Positions 35,792 to 45,476 of a DNA stretch of 64,000 bases are shown piece after piece. Location: positions 1,488,001-1,552,000 of the forward strand of contig NZ_CP039121.1 in NCBI RefSeq assembly GCF_014131735.1, given 5' to 3'. This DNA is from Lactiplantibacillus plantarum. Lineage in GTDB: Bacteria; Bacillota; Bacilli; Lactobacillales; Lactobacillaceae. Made by a program: the position numbers and the translations under genes. The notes below the pieces were generated by a model that ran no database searches, was not told where the DNA came from, and saw nothing but the letters and a program-made list of their open reading frames with translations. The first letter of the stretch is position 1, and every line of letters begins with the position of its first letter.

Positions 35792-36838
35792 ATGATTAAA
35801 ATTGCGATTGATGCCATGGGTGGCGATTACGCCCCTAACGCTGTGATCGAGGGGGTCGAACAGGCTCGTGATTTATTTGAGGATACGGTCTTTTTATTAT
35901 ATGGTCAACGCGATGTGATTAACGCGCAACTGAAGAACCGTGATCGGATTCAAATCATCAATGCTGATGAAGTTATTACGATGGAGGATGAACCCGTACG
36001 TGCCGTTCGCCGTAAGAAGCATTCATCAATCGTAATGGCGGCTCAGGCCGTGAAGGATGGCCAGGCGGACGCCTTCTTTTCTGCCGGTAATTCGGGGGCC
36101 GTTCTGGCGGCCGGGTTATTTATCGTGGGCCGGATCAAAGGCATCGACCGACCGGGATTAGTGACGGTATTGCCAGTGGTACGCAATGCTAACCAATCGA
36201 ACTTTGTGATGATGGATATTGGTGCTAATGCTGATAGTAAGCCACTGAACTTGCAACAATACGGTGTGTTAGGGACGTACTATGCAGAACGGATGATGCA
36301 AGCTAAGCATCCACGGGTTGCCTTACTCAATAACGGGACGGAAGATGACAAGGGAAATAAGGTCCATAAGGCAGCGTTTGAACTCTTGTCACAGACTGAC
36401 GGTATCAATTTTGTCGGTAATGTTGAATCCCGGGACTTATTGAACGGGGTTGCTGATGTCGTCGTAACGGATGGTTTTACGGGTAACGCCGTTTTGAAGA
36501 GCATTGAAGGTACGGCGCGTTCCATGCTCGGTTTAGTGAAAGATGCCGTCTATGACACCGGTATCAGTGGCAAGTTAGGCGGCCTATTGCTTAAGAATGG
36601 GTTTAATGAAATCCGGTCTCAAATGGACTATTCTCAGTACGGTGGCGCGGTCTTACTAGGATTGAAGGCGCCGGTCGTTAAGACGCACGGTTCCAGCAAA
36701 GCGCCAACAATCGTGAATACTATCCGCCAAATTCGCCAGATGGTCAGTACGGATATCGTCCCAGGAGTTGCGGAATATTTTGCTAATCAACAAGCTAATC
36801 AGCAAGCAAGTGTAGACATTCCTGCTGAAAACGATTAG
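35792..36838 (+). CDS. plsX: Phosphate acyltransferase PlsX
   Basis: Converts acyl-ACP to acyl-phosphate, the donor for PlsY in phosphatidic acid synthesis. The 348-residue protein begins MIKIAIDAMGGDYAPNA and contains FFSAGNSGAVLAAG and VVTDGFTGNAVLKS, all characteristic. It sits 23 nt plus a short leader before acpP. The neighbouring ACP is its likely substrate carrier, and FakA upstream feeds the same acyl-phosphate pool. Confidence 0.96.
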   Translation: MIKIAIDAMGGDYAPNAVIEGVEQARDLFEDTVFLLYGQRDVINAQLKNRDRIQIINADEVITMEDEPVRAVRRKKHSSIVMAAQAVKDGQADAFFSAGNSGAVLAAGLFIVGRIKGIDRPGLVTVLPVVRNANQSNFVMMDIGANADSKPLNLQQYGVLGTYYAERMMQAKHPRVALLNNGTEDDKGNKVHKAAFELLSQTDGINFVGNVESRDLLNGVADVVVTDGFTGNAVLKSIEGTARSMLGLVKDAVYDTGISGKLGGLLLKNGFNEIRSQMDYSQYGGAVLLGLKAPVVKTHGSSKAPTIVNTIRQIRQMVSTDIVPGVAEYFANQQANQQASVDIPAEND

Positions 36839-36876
36839 AATACTTTAGTGAATTCAAGTTAGTGAGGGATCTTTAC

Positions 36877-37122
36877 ATGACGAAAGAAGAAATTTTCGAT
36901 AAAATTGCGGATATCATTGCTGATCGGTTCGAAGTTGATAAAGCAACGATTACCAACGAAATGAACTTGCAAACCGATTTGGATGCTGATTCCATCGATT
37001 TTGTTGAGTTTGTACTGGAATTAGAAGACACCTTTGGTAGCGAAATCTCAGACGAAGATGCCGAAAAATTGTCAACGGTCGGCGAAGTCGTCGATTACGT
37101 GGCAGCGCACCAAGCAAAATAA
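36877..37122 (+). CDS. acpP: Acyl carrier protein
   Basis: The 81-residue acidic protein carries the phosphopantetheine site at Ser39 in LDADSIDFVEFV. The usual motif is DSL; Ile here is seen in some lactobacilli, as far as I know. ATG 36877 is used because GAGGG lies upstream; the longer frame from 36862 has no function as coding. The gene follows plsX and precedes the rnc unit. Lactobacilli often keep another ACP in their fab cluster, so this copy may mainly serve PlsX. Confidence 0.93.
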   Translation: MTKEEIFDKIADIIADRFEVDKATITNEMNLQTDLDADSIDFVEFVLELEDTFGSEISDEDAEKLSTVGEVVDYVAAHQAK

Positions 37123-37130
37123 GTTAATTG

Positions 37131-37176
37131 ACCAAGCAAAAACAGGTAGCCAACATGGTTACCTGTTTTTGCTTGT
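37131..37176 (+). terminator. Terminator of plsX-acpP
   Basis: A long, nearly perfect stem: CAAGCAAAAACAGGTA pairs with TACCTGTTTTTGCTTG, with an apical CC/GG pair. The arms contain both A and T runs, so it may act in both directions. Confidence 0.92.
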
Positions 37177-37200
37177 CTGACTACGAAAGTACCGATATCA

Positions 37201-37230
37201 TTGTTATTGACCACTAAATCATAGTATAAT
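37201..37230 (+). promoter_or_regulatory. Promoter upstream of rnc
   Basis: TTGTTA (37201-37206) and TATAAT (37225-37230) are 18 nt apart. The predicted start is near 37237, about 300 nt before the rnc start codon. Confidence 0.65.
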
Positions 37231-37236
37231 GTTATG

Positions 37237-37538
37237 ATATGCAATGTGTGACCTGTTGACTGACTGATTATCAGATGAATCCTTACTTAAGCGGACTTTT
37301 AACTTGTGTTTCTATATTGTTGGCTTCTGATCATCCACGGTCGATTGCCACGGCTGGGTGAAACTGAACATTGCGTGTAAGAGTAGCACTGAATACATGT
37401 CGGAAGCACTCGAACGGCAGATGAATGACCACCTTAAATAATGATTCATGCTAAGTTAGGCACCACCAGTAACAGATTGTGATAACTGGCTGATCCAATG
37501 GGGTTAGTCGATAGAATGATAACGAAAGGAAGTTTCAA
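37237..37538 (+). other. Long untranslated leader of rnc, or an unnamed small RNA
   Basis: About 300 nt between the promoter and rnc contain no credible coding frame. A stem next to the ribosome-binding site pairs GGCTGATCC (37488-37496) with GGGTTAGTC (37501-37509), using several G-U pairs. The AAAGGAAG site follows. I do not recognise a known RNA family. RNase III cleaves its own leader in some bacteria, so an autoregulatory leader is a reasonable idea. Confidence 0.45.
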
Positions 37539-38234
37539 ATGATTACAGAATTAGCTGCAATGTTGAAGGAACGGTTTGGCATTGTGTTTAACGATCCCGA
37601 TTTATTGGCGGAGGCGTTTACACAAGCCTCGTATGTCAATGAACATCAGGACCAACAGTTGAAGTATTACGAACGGGTCGAATTTTTGGGGGATGCCGTC
37701 TTGGAGTTAGTGGTGTCCGAATATTTATACAAACGTTATAAAGACATGCCCCAAGGTAAGTTGACTCGTTTACGGGCCGCCATGGTTTGTGAAGAAAGTT
37801 TTGCAAGCTTTGCCCGTGAATGTGACTTTCCTCAGTACATCCGGTTAGGCAAGGGCGAACAAAAAGCGCATGCTTGGGAACGAGATTCACTTTTATGTGA
37901 TATTTTTGAATCATTTGTCGGGGCACTGTACCTGGATCAAGGACGGGAACCTGTTTTGAAGTTCGTTCATCAAGTAATTTTTCCTAAGCTGGATGAGGGT
38001 CGTTTTGATGGCGTTTTTGATTATAAGACGACCTTGCAAGAATACTTGCAACGGGATGGCGATGTCGCAATCGACTATCAATTAATTGAACAAGATGGTC
38101 CAGCCAATGAGCGGTCTTATGAGATTGCCGTACTTGCCGATGGTCAAAAAATCGGTGAGGGCTGGGGGCATTCCAAGAAGGAAGCCGAACAGAGCGCTGC
38201 TCGGCAAGCTTATTCACAATTACAGCAAAAGTAA
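37539..38234 (+). CDS. rnc: Ribonuclease III
   Basis: Cuts double-stranded RNA in rRNA and mRNA processing. The 231-residue protein has the nuclease signature ERVEFLGDAVLELVVSEYLY (about 46-65) and a second acidic site near DIFESFVGALYLD. A C-terminal dsRNA-binding domain (about 158-228) ends with the conserved GWGHSKKEAEQSAARQAY helix. It starts the rnc-smc-ftsY run, as in Bacillus, 30 nt before smc. Confidence 0.97.
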   Translation: MITELAAMLKERFGIVFNDPDLLAEAFTQASYVNEHQDQQLKYYERVEFLGDAVLELVVSEYLYKRYKDMPQGKLTRLRAAMVCEESFASFARECDFPQYIRLGKGEQKAHAWERDSLLCDIFESFVGALYLDQGREPVLKFVHQVIFPKLDEGRFDGVFDYKTTLQEYLQRDGDVAIDYQLIEQDGPANERSYEIAVLADGQKIGEGWGHSKKEAEQSAARQAYSQLQQK

Positions 38235-38264
38235 CCATTAATAATTACAGGAAGTTTGTGTCGA

Positions 38265-41200
38265 ATGCAACTTAAATCATTAGAAATCAGCGGATTTAAA
38301 TCATTTGCTGATAAAACCAAAATTGATTTTCAAGCCGGAATGACGGGGATTGTCGGCCCAAACGGTAGTGGTAAGAGTAACATTATTGAAGCTATTCGCT
38401 GGGTCCTCGGAGAACAGGCCGTCAAAAGTTTACGCGGCACTAAGATGACCGACGTCATTTTTGCCGGCTCGGCTAATCGAAAACCGTTGAATATGGCTAA
38501 AGTCACGATCACGTTTGATAACAGTGACCACTTTTTACCTTTGGATTACGCAGAAGTTAGTATTACGCGGAAACTCTTTCGTAACGGTGACAGCGATTAT
38601 TTAATTAATAATCAGAGTTGCCGGTTGAAAGATATTACGAATTTGATGATTGATACTGGTCTGGGAAAAGACTCATTTTCAGTGATTTCTCAAGGTCGTG
38701 TTGAGGCGGTCTTTAATGCGAAACCAGAAGAGCGCCGCAGCATTATCGAAGATGTCGCTGGGGTCTTAAAGTACAAAAAGGATAAGTTCACGACGGAGAA
38801 TAAATTAGCGGAAACGACGGATTATTTAGACCGCGTGAACGATATCATTGCTGAATTGAATCAGCAAAAGGGGCCGTTGGAAGAACAGGCGAGTCTTGCC
38901 CGGGATTATCAAGATCAAAAACAAAAATTTGATTATTTGGACCGTTCGCGGCTCGTTAAGAAGTTGACGATTGCTCGTGATCAACTACAAGGTGTCAATG
39001 AAAAGTTAGCTAGTGCCAAGGCGTTAGTGGCTAAGTATCAGCAACAAGTTGATGCTGGTGCAACCAAGCTAGCTAATTTAAAAACCCAGCAGACAGCTCA
39101 ATTAAAGCAAAAAGATGAGCTGGTAGCACAAAATCTTGAGCTGATTAAGACCATCGAAAACACGCAAGGACAACAAGGGGTTGACGCTGAACGGCGGCAA
39201 AACCAACAGTCTGAGCAGGAACGGCTGACGGCCAGTTTGACCGCAACTGAGCAACAGATTGCGACGCAAACCGAGCAACAAACCCAATTAGAACAAACAT
39301 TATCTGAGCAGCAAGCCCAAGTTAAGGCAGTCAAAGCGCAAGTTGCCGAGTTAACGACGGCAACGAGTGCGGCCGGCCGTCAGCAGTTGGCTGATGAGCT
39401 GGAAAAATTACGCAATGCTTATATTGATGAAAAACAAGTTCAGGCTGAACTGAATAACGAAGCGAAGAACCTCGTTAAGCAACATCAACAGTCTGGCAGT
39501 CAGAGCACAGCGTTAGCAGAACGGCTAGCACAGGCTCAGGCTAACTTGAAACGGGTGCAGACGACCGTAGACGTGCACAATCGTGAGCAACGTGATTTAG
39601 AAAATCAAGTTAATCAGCAGCAGGCCACGCTAACAGCCCAACAAGCCCAAGTAAAAACGAATGCAGAGCGGATCGACGAGCAACAGCAACGTTGGTTAGA
39701 CGCGGCTGGCTTGATGCAGCGTGAAAAGTCACGGCTAGAGGCGTTGCAAGCTGTTCAGGAACGCTATACGAACTTTTATGCGGGCGTTCGAATGGTCTTA
39801 CAACATCGCCAACAGTTTAGTGGCGTTGCCGGGGCCGTTTCAGAACTCCTGACCGTTCCTGATCAGTATACTAAGGCGGTCGAAGTTGCGCTGGGCGGAC
39901 AGTTGCAAAATATTGTTTGTGACACACAACAGACGGCTAAAACTGTTGTTAATTTCTTAAAACAAAATCACGCCGGTCGGGCAACCTTTTTGCCTATCGA
40001 GCGGATCACAGCTCGTCAACTTCCCGTTAACACTGAGCGCGATTTATCACAACAACCTGGTGTGTTGGGCGTGGCTAGCGAGTTGGTCGATTGTGAATCA
40101 CGATTGACGGCAATCAAACGTTACTTGTTAGGAACAACGGCGATTGTGGACACGCTAGACCACGCGATGGCAATTTCACGGAGCAGACGTTTTCGGTGCA
40201 AATTGGTAACCATTGATGGTGAAACGATTGCGGCCAGTGGGGCCATCACCGGTGGTGCGACTCGCCATGATGATAATGGGCTACTCCAACAGCAACAATC
40301 CGCGGAAAAAATTGCAGCTAATGTTGCCCAGATGCAGTCTGAATTAGTAACCTATGAACAAGGGCTAGCAGACCTTAAAAAAGCTAACCAAGACTTGACG
40401 GTTCAGGTTGAAACGACCCGCCAACAACTAAGTGAACTTAAGGATCGCCTTAGTCAGACACAGGCCCAGTTACAGGCGGCACAGAGCGAGCAAACGCAGC
40501 TAAGTCGTCAAGTTAAGGCTTTAACTTATGAGCAGCAACAGACGCAAGCTGATGATAGCTATGAAGACTTAGTGGCTCGTAATCAACAAGCGCAAGCGGC
40601 TAATGCGGCTAAGCTTAAAGACTATCAGGACCAAATGAAAACAGTCCAACAACAGCAAACGGATTACGAAAGTTATCAACAGACTCAAACGACGAAATTA
40701 CAAGCCCAGCGTGAACAACTGATTACGTTGCAGGAACACGTGAAACAAACGCAACGACAATTAGAACAATGTCAGGCGACCTTGGCGCAAAATGAAGAGA
40801 CGAAAAAGCAAATTCAAGCGGATTTAACAGCAATTAAAACAACGTTAGCGAGCCAGCAAATGTCGGTCGCAGAACGCGATACGGTCTTGAAAACAGCTAA
40901 GGCTAAACAGGCTGCGGTTGAAGAACAACGGAAAACGTGTGAACAACAGCTAGCAACGCTTAATGATCAGGTTGAAGAATTATCGACCCAGCAAGTTCGG
41001 TTGCAACAACTCGCAGCGGCCGCAACGGATGATTACCGTCGCTTGGAATTAAGCCAAACAAAATTGACTGGCGAAGTCGACCACGCCACGGCTGATCTGG
41101 CTGAAAAGTACCAGTTGACAGTTGCCGCAGCACAAGCTGACGTCAGTGACTTAGCGTTACCTGCGATTACAGAACAGTTGAAACTGCTTAAACGGGGCTT

Positions 41201-41822
41201 GGATGAGATTGGAACGGTAAACCTCGGCGCGATTGACGAATTCGAGCGGGTCAAGGAACGCTTTGACTTTCTCAATAACCAAGCTTCCGATTTAACTGAA
41301 GCCAAGGAACACTTACTGCAAACAATGGCTGATTTGGATACGACCGTTGCCACCCGCTTTAAAACGGCATTTGATCAAGTCGCTAGCGAATTTAGTACGA
41401 TTTTTGAACAGATGTTTGGCGGCGGTAAGGCTGAATTGATCTTGACCGACCCAGAACATTTATTGACCAGTGGGGTTGATATCATGGCCCAGCCACCGGG
41501 CAAAAAATTTCAGCGATTAAGCTTACTTTCTGGTGGGGAACGGGCGTTAACGGCTATTACGTTATTATTTGCCATTTTAGCAGTGCGCCCCGTGCCATTC
41601 AGTATCTTAGATGAAGCCGAAGCTGCGTTAGACGATGCCAACGTGGATCGGTTCAGTCAGTATTTGAATGATTTTCAAACGGGAACGCAGTTTGTGATCA
41701 TTACTCATCGAAAAGGAACAATGATGCACGCTGACGTACTTTATGGGGTAACCATGGAAGAGTCAGGTGTCTCCAAGATGGTCTCAGTCTCCTTGGCAGA
41801 TTTAAAAGATGAACAAAAATAA
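38265..41822 (+). CDS. smc: Chromosome segregation ATPase SMC
   Basis: Forms the condensin ring with ScpAB and organises the chromosome. The 1,185-residue protein has Walker A GPNGSGKSN near residue 32. A Gln-rich first coiled coil spans about 165-500, the hinge about 510-650, and the returning coil runs to about 1,000. The C-terminal head has signature LLSGGERALTAITLLFAIL and Walker B FSILDEAEAALDD. ATG 38265 is preferred; the in-frame TTG at 38256 is not at a better distance from AGGAA. The coils are unusually rich in Gln and Thr. Confidence 0.97.
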   Translation: MQLKSLEISGFKSFADKTKIDFQAGMTGIVGPNGSGKSNIIEAIRWVLGEQAVKSLRGTKMTDVIFAGSANRKPLNMAKVTITFDNSDHFLPLDYAEVSITRKLFRNGDSDYLINNQSCRLKDITNLMIDTGLGKDSFSVISQGRVEAVFNAKPEERRSIIEDVAGVLKYKKDKFTTENKLAETTDYLDRVNDIIAELNQQKGPLEEQASLARDYQDQKQKFDYLDRSRLVKKLTIARDQLQGVNEKLASAKALVAKYQQQVDAGATKLANLKTQQTAQLKQKDELVAQNLELIKTIENTQGQQGVDAERRQNQQSEQERLTASLTATEQQIATQTEQQTQLEQTLSEQQAQVKAVKAQVAELTTATSAAGRQQLADELEKLRNAYIDEKQVQAELNNEAKNLVKQHQQSGSQSTALAERLAQAQANLKRVQTTVDVHNREQRDLENQVNQQQATLTAQQAQVKTNAERIDEQQQRWLDAAGLMQREKSRLEALQAVQERYTNFYAGVRMVLQHRQQFSGVAGAVSELLTVPDQYTKAVEVALGGQLQNIVCDTQQTAKTVVNFLKQNHAGRATFLPIERITARQLPVNTERDLSQQPGVLGVASELVDCESRLTAIKRYLLGTTAIVDTLDHAMAISRSRRFRCKLVTIDGETIAASGAITGGATRHDDNGLLQQQQSAEKIAANVAQMQSELVTYEQGLADLKKANQDLTVQVETTRQQLSELKDRLSQTQAQLQAAQSEQTQLSRQVKALTYEQQQTQADDSYEDLVARNQQAQAANAAKLKDYQDQMKTVQQQQTDYESYQQTQTTKLQAQREQLITLQEHVKQTQRQLEQCQATLAQNEETKKQIQADLTAIKTTLASQQMSVAERDTVLKTAKAKQAAVEEQRKTCEQQLATLNDQVEELSTQQVRLQQLAAAATDDYRRLELSQTKLTGEVDHATADLAEKYQLTVAAAQADVSDLALPAITEQLKLLKRGLDEIGTVNLGAIDEFERVKERFDFLNNQASDLTEAKEHLLQTMADLDTTVATRFKTAFDQVASEFSTIFEQMFGGGKAELILTDPEHLLTSGVDIMAQPPGKKFQRLSLLSGGERALTAITLLFAILAVRPVPFSILDEAEAALDDANVDRFSQYLNDFQTGTQFVIITHRKGTMMHADVLYGVTMEESGVSKMVSVSLADLKDEQK

Positions 41823-41840
41823 TTAAAGGAAGTGTTGAAG

Positions 41841-43379
41841 ATGGGACTATTTAGTCGGTTAAAAAAAGCGTTTAGTTTACCAGAATCAGATGACGCTCAA
41901 ACAACGTCAGCTGCCAGTGAAGCGCCAGCAACGACAAGTCAAGCTAACGCACCGGTCAGTGACGACCGGGCCCCTTCGTCACAACAGCCAGCTCGCTCGG
42001 AGGGCGCAACAACTGAATCAACTGCGACACCGGTGTCCAGTACAGCCGTAAGCGAAGCGACAAGCACTGCGGACGAACCAGCGACAGTAAAATCGGCAGC
42101 TACTAGTGAAGCCCCGGCCGATAGCACGGCGGCAGTGAGTGCACAGTCTGGTTCACAAGCATCACTGCAATCGGCGACGGTGTCGGAAGCGCCACTCACA
42201 GCCAGTGCAATGGTTGCCCAGTCACTAGCTGCATTAAGTGCGAGTGCGGCACAAGTTAGTCAAGCGGCCGCGAGCGACGTGGCGTTAGCGACTAAGTCTG
42301 ATGCGGTAGTTGAAGGCAACGCTATGTCAGAATCAGTAGCCAGTACGGCGCCAGCAGTCAAGTCATCAGCGACGACTGCGACTGAATCCGCCGCACCGAC
42401 TGTTAATGCGGCGGCTGATTCGGAATCGGCTGAGCCGGAGCCAACTGAGGCAGAACGTTATGATGAAGGACTGAAAAAGTCGCGGAAAACGTTTGGTGAT
42501 CGTATCAATGCCTTCTTGGCTAATTTCCGCCATGTCGACGAAGCGTTCTTCGATGATTTGGAAGATACGCTGATTGAATCTGATGTGGGTTATGAGACCG
42601 CGATGCGAATTAGTGACGAGCTACGTGACGAAGTTAAATTAAAGAACGCGAAGAGCAAGAAAGAAATCTCAAGCGTCATCGTCGAAAAGCTCGTTGATAT
42701 GTACGGTGAAGCTGGTGAAGGCGAGGATAACTCGATTCACATGGCTAAGAGTGGTCCAACCGTTATTTTATTTGTCGGGGTCAATGGTGCTGGTAAGACC
42801 ACTACAATCGGTAAGATGGCGAACATGTACAAGCAGCAAGGCAAGAAGGTCTTGTTGGCGGCTTGTGATACGTTTAGAGCTGGTGCAATCCAGCAGTTGC
42901 AAGTCTGGGGGCAACGAGACGGGGTTGACGTGGTCGCTAAGGCCGAAAAAAGTGATCCAGCGGCCGTTTGCTTTGACGCGGTTAAGAAGGCTAAGGCCGA
43001 AGATTATGACGTGCTCTTTGTGGACACTGCTGGTCGGCTTCAAAACAAAGTCAACTTGATGAATGAATTGGAAAAGATCAAGCGGGTCATCACCCGTGAA
43101 ATCCCTGATGCACCACATGAGGTCTTACTGGTGCTGGATGCCACGACTGGGCAAAACGCGCTGAACCAAGCCAAATTGTTTAAACAGTCGACGGATGTCA
43201 GTGGGATTGTGTTAACTAAACTTGATGGTACGGCACGTGGTGGGATCGTCTTAGCTATTCGTAATGAATTGCATCTTGCTGTAAAGTACGTTGGTTTAGG
43301 TGAAAAGGTGACTGATTTACGACCATTCAATGCCAATGACTTTGTCTACGGGTTATTTAAAGATATTATCACGGGTTAA
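41841..43379 (+). CDS. ftsY: Signal recognition particle receptor FtsY
   Basis: The SRP receptor GTPase that docks Ffh-ribosome complexes at the membrane. The C-terminal NG domain (about 205-512) has GVNGAGKTTTIGK, DTAGRLQNK and TKLDGTARGG. Residues about 15-200 are an unusually long, low-complexity Ala/Ser/Thr-rich segment, where many FtsY proteins have a shorter acidic A domain. The N-terminal MGLFSRLKKAF looks like an amphipathic membrane-binding helix. ATG 41841 is 8 nt after AAAGGAAG. It follows smc by 18 nt. Confidence 0.96.
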   Translation: MGLFSRLKKAFSLPESDDAQTTSAASEAPATTSQANAPVSDDRAPSSQQPARSEGATTESTATPVSSTAVSEATSTADEPATVKSAATSEAPADSTAAVSAQSGSQASLQSATVSEAPLTASAMVAQSLAALSASAAQVSQAAASDVALATKSDAVVEGNAMSESVASTAPAVKSSATTATESAAPTVNAAADSESAEPEPTEAERYDEGLKKSRKTFGDRINAFLANFRHVDEAFFDDLEDTLIESDVGYETAMRISDELRDEVKLKNAKSKKEISSVIVEKLVDMYGEAGEGEDNSIHMAKSGPTVILFVGVNGAGKTTTIGKMANMYKQQGKKVLLAACDTFRAGAIQQLQVWGQRDGVDVVAKAEKSDPAAVCFDAVKKAKAEDYDVLFVDTAGRLQNKVNLMNELEKIKRVITREIPDAPHEVLLVLDATTGQNALNQAKLFKQSTDVSGIVLTKLDGTARGGIVLAIRNELHLAVKYVGLGEKVTDLRPFNANDFVYGLFKDIITG

Positions 43380-43418
43380 ATCAGTTGATGATGGTCTTAA
43401 ATTGAAAGCCAGTTAACG

Positions 43419-43461
43419 AATGGTAATTGTTCTCAGCACGAGGACGATTACCATTTATTTT
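43419..43461 (+). terminator. Terminator of rnc-smc-ftsY
   Basis: AATGGTAAT and ATTACCATT with extra inner pairs, followed by TTATTTTTA. Confidence 0.7.
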
Positions 43462-43555
43462 TACCACAAATAGCGACTGATAGTTGACGAATGGCGATAA
43501 AATCGGTACTCTTATTTAGTGTGTAGTCTGTATGATAAGCGTGAGGAGTCCCCAC

Positions 43556-43903
43556 ATGGAAATTGAAAAAAATTATCGAATCAATTCGTTATTCGAGTTT
43601 TATGAACCGTTATTAACGAATAAGCAAAAAGCCTATATTCAACTGTACTACGCTGATGACTATTCCTTAGGCGAGATTGCAGCGGAGTTCTCAGTTTCGC
43701 GCCAGGCCGTCTATGATAACATCAAGCGGACCGAAAAGATTTTAGAAGGTTATGAGGCTAAGCTGCATCTCTACCACGACTTTGTGGAACGTAATCACGA
43801 AGTTGACGCGATCTCTGACTATATTAAGCAAAATTACCATGGGGATACCCAGTTAATTAAGATGATTCAACAACTAGTCAACTTGGAAGCTGACTCAGAA
43901 TAA
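43556..43903 (+). CDS. ylxM: SRP-associated helix-turn-helix protein YlxM (UPF0122)
   Basis: The 115-residue all-helical protein has a sigma-70 region 4-like helix-turn-helix ([26 protein letters not shown], about 42-67). YlxM is co-encoded with ffh and reported to affect SRP activity in streptococci; it may bind SRP RNA or Ffh. ATG 43556 follows GAGGAG; the longer frame to 43532 is leader. The gap to ffh is 22 nt, indicating one transcript. Confidence 0.93.
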   Translation: MEIEKNYRINSLFEFYEPLLTNKQKAYIQLYYADDYSLGEIAAEFSVSRQAVYDNIKRTEKILEGYEAKLHLYHDFVERNHEVDAISDYIKQNYHGDTQLIKMIQQLVNLEADSE

Positions 43904-43925
43904 TAATAAAGGTTAGGTGACACTA

Positions 43926-45380
43926 ATGGCATTTGAAGGCCTAACGGAACGTTTACAAAAAGCAATGACCAATTTACGGCGCAAGGGGAAGATTTCGGAA
44001 AGTGATCTTCGAGCAACCATGCGTGAAATTCGGTTAGCATTACTTGAAGCCGACGTTAACTTTACGGTGGTCAAGGATTTTGTTAAAACGGTTCGCGAAC
44101 GTGCGCTCGGCGCAAAGGTGCTGGAAGGTTTAAATCCAGCCCAACAAATCGTTAAAATCGTTGATGAAGAATTAACGAAAACAATGGGTGAAAAGGCAGT
44201 TCCACTGAACAAATCGCCGAAGATTCCAACGGTCATCATGATGGCTGGGCTCCAAGGGGCCGGGAAAACGACGACGGTCGGAAAATTAGCCCTCAAATTA
44301 AAGAACGAACAGGATGCCCGACCATTAATGATTGCGGCCGACGTTTACCGGCCAGCCGCGATTGAACAATTGCAACAAGTTGGTCGCCAAATCGACGTTC
44401 CAGTCTTCCAACTAGGAACCGATGTCGATCCCGTTGAGATTGTGCGTCAAGGGATGGCACAGGCGCAAGAAAACCACAATGATTACGTGTTTATTGATAC
44501 GGCTGGTCGGTTACAAATCGATGAGCAGTTGATGAACGAGTTGGCCAATATTAAAGATCTCGTTCATCCTGACGAAATTTTGTTAGTGATCGATGCGATG
44601 ACTGGTCAAAACGCCGTTAATACGGCGGAGGGCTTTAACGATAAGCTGGATGTGACCGGGGTCGTCTTGACGAAGTTAGATGGTGATACTCGTGGTGGGG
44701 CTGCACTATCAATCCGGGCCGTCACTGGTAAGCCAATCAAGTTTGTCGGTCAAGGCGAAAAGATGACTGATCTTGATGTCTTCCATCCAGACCGGATGGC
44801 GGATCGGATTCTTGGTATGGGTGATATGCTGACGCTGATTGAAAAGGCGCAACAGCAATATGACGAAAAACAAGCCGAAGAAATGAACCTGAAGATTCAG
44901 GAAAACACTTTTGACTTCAATGACTTTATCGACCAATTAGACCAAGTTGACAAGATGGGGAACATGGAAGATATCATGAAGATGATTCCCGGCATGGCTA
45001 ACAATCCAGCGATGAAAAATATCAACATGGACCCGAAAGACATTGCCCATATCCGGGCAATCGTTTATTCGATGACCAATGCCGAAAAAGCAGATCCGGA
45101 TTTGTTGAACCCATCTCGGCGTCGACGGATTGCGGCTGGTTCCGGGCGGCCAATTCATGAAGTCAACCGGATGATCAAGCAATTCAACCAGACCAAAAAG
45201 ATGATGAATCAAATGTCCAAAGGGAACTTTGCTGGTATGGAAGGTCTCATGGGTGGTGCCAATGGCGGTGGTGGTATCGGTGGTAAGATGCAACAAATGG
45301 CCATGAAGCGAATGGTTCGTCAAACTAAGAAGAAAAAACAAAAGCGCTTAGCCAAAGCAATGCGGCGTCGCAAACGCTAA
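43926..45380 (+). CDS. ffh: Signal recognition particle protein Ffh
   Basis: SRP54 homologue that binds signal peptides on ribosomes and pairs with FtsY. The 484-residue protein has the N domain (1-85), G domain with GLQGAGKTTTVGK (about 106-118), DTAGRLQID and TKLDGDTRGG. The Met-rich M domain carries a Gly-rich loop (GGANGGGGIGG) and a very basic Lys/Arg tail for SRP RNA. ATG 43926 follows TAGGTGA. It follows ylxM and precedes rpsP, the usual order. Confidence 0.97.
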   Translation: MAFEGLTERLQKAMTNLRRKGKISESDLRATMREIRLALLEADVNFTVVKDFVKTVRERALGAKVLEGLNPAQQIVKIVDEELTKTMGEKAVPLNKSPKIPTVIMMAGLQGAGKTTTVGKLALKLKNEQDARPLMIAADVYRPAAIEQLQQVGRQIDVPVFQLGTDVDPVEIVRQGMAQAQENHNDYVFIDTAGRLQIDEQLMNELANIKDLVHPDEILLVIDAMTGQNAVNTAEGFNDKLDVTGVVLTKLDGDTRGGAALSIRAVTGKPIKFVGQGEKMTDLDVFHPDRMADRILGMGDMLTLIEKAQQQYDEKQAEEMNLKIQENTFDFNDFIDQLDQVDKMGNMEDIMKMIPGMANNPAMKNINMDPKDIAHIRAIVYSMTNAEKADPDLLNPSRRRRIAAGSGRPIHEVNRMIKQFNQTKKMMNQMSKGNFAGMEGLMGGANGGGGIGGKMQQMAMKRMVRQTKKKKQKRLAKAMRRRKR

Positions 45381-45415
45381 TTTATAAGTTTTTTTAGCCT
45401 GTCAAGAAAAAGTCC

Positions 45416-45444
45416 TTTACAAGCTATTGATTTACTGGTATATT
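45416..45444 (+). promoter_or_regulatory. Promoter of rpsP
   Basis: TTTACA (45416-45421) and TATATT (45439-45444) with 17-nt spacing, 33 nt before the rpsP start. Confidence 0.75.
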
Positions 45445-45476
45445 ATTACCTGTTAAAGAATTCGGGAGGTGTTTAA

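Noticed and set aside
41939..42199. 86-codon minus-strand frame opposite ftsY
   Set aside because: Same cause: mirror of the Ala/Ser/Thr-rich linker.
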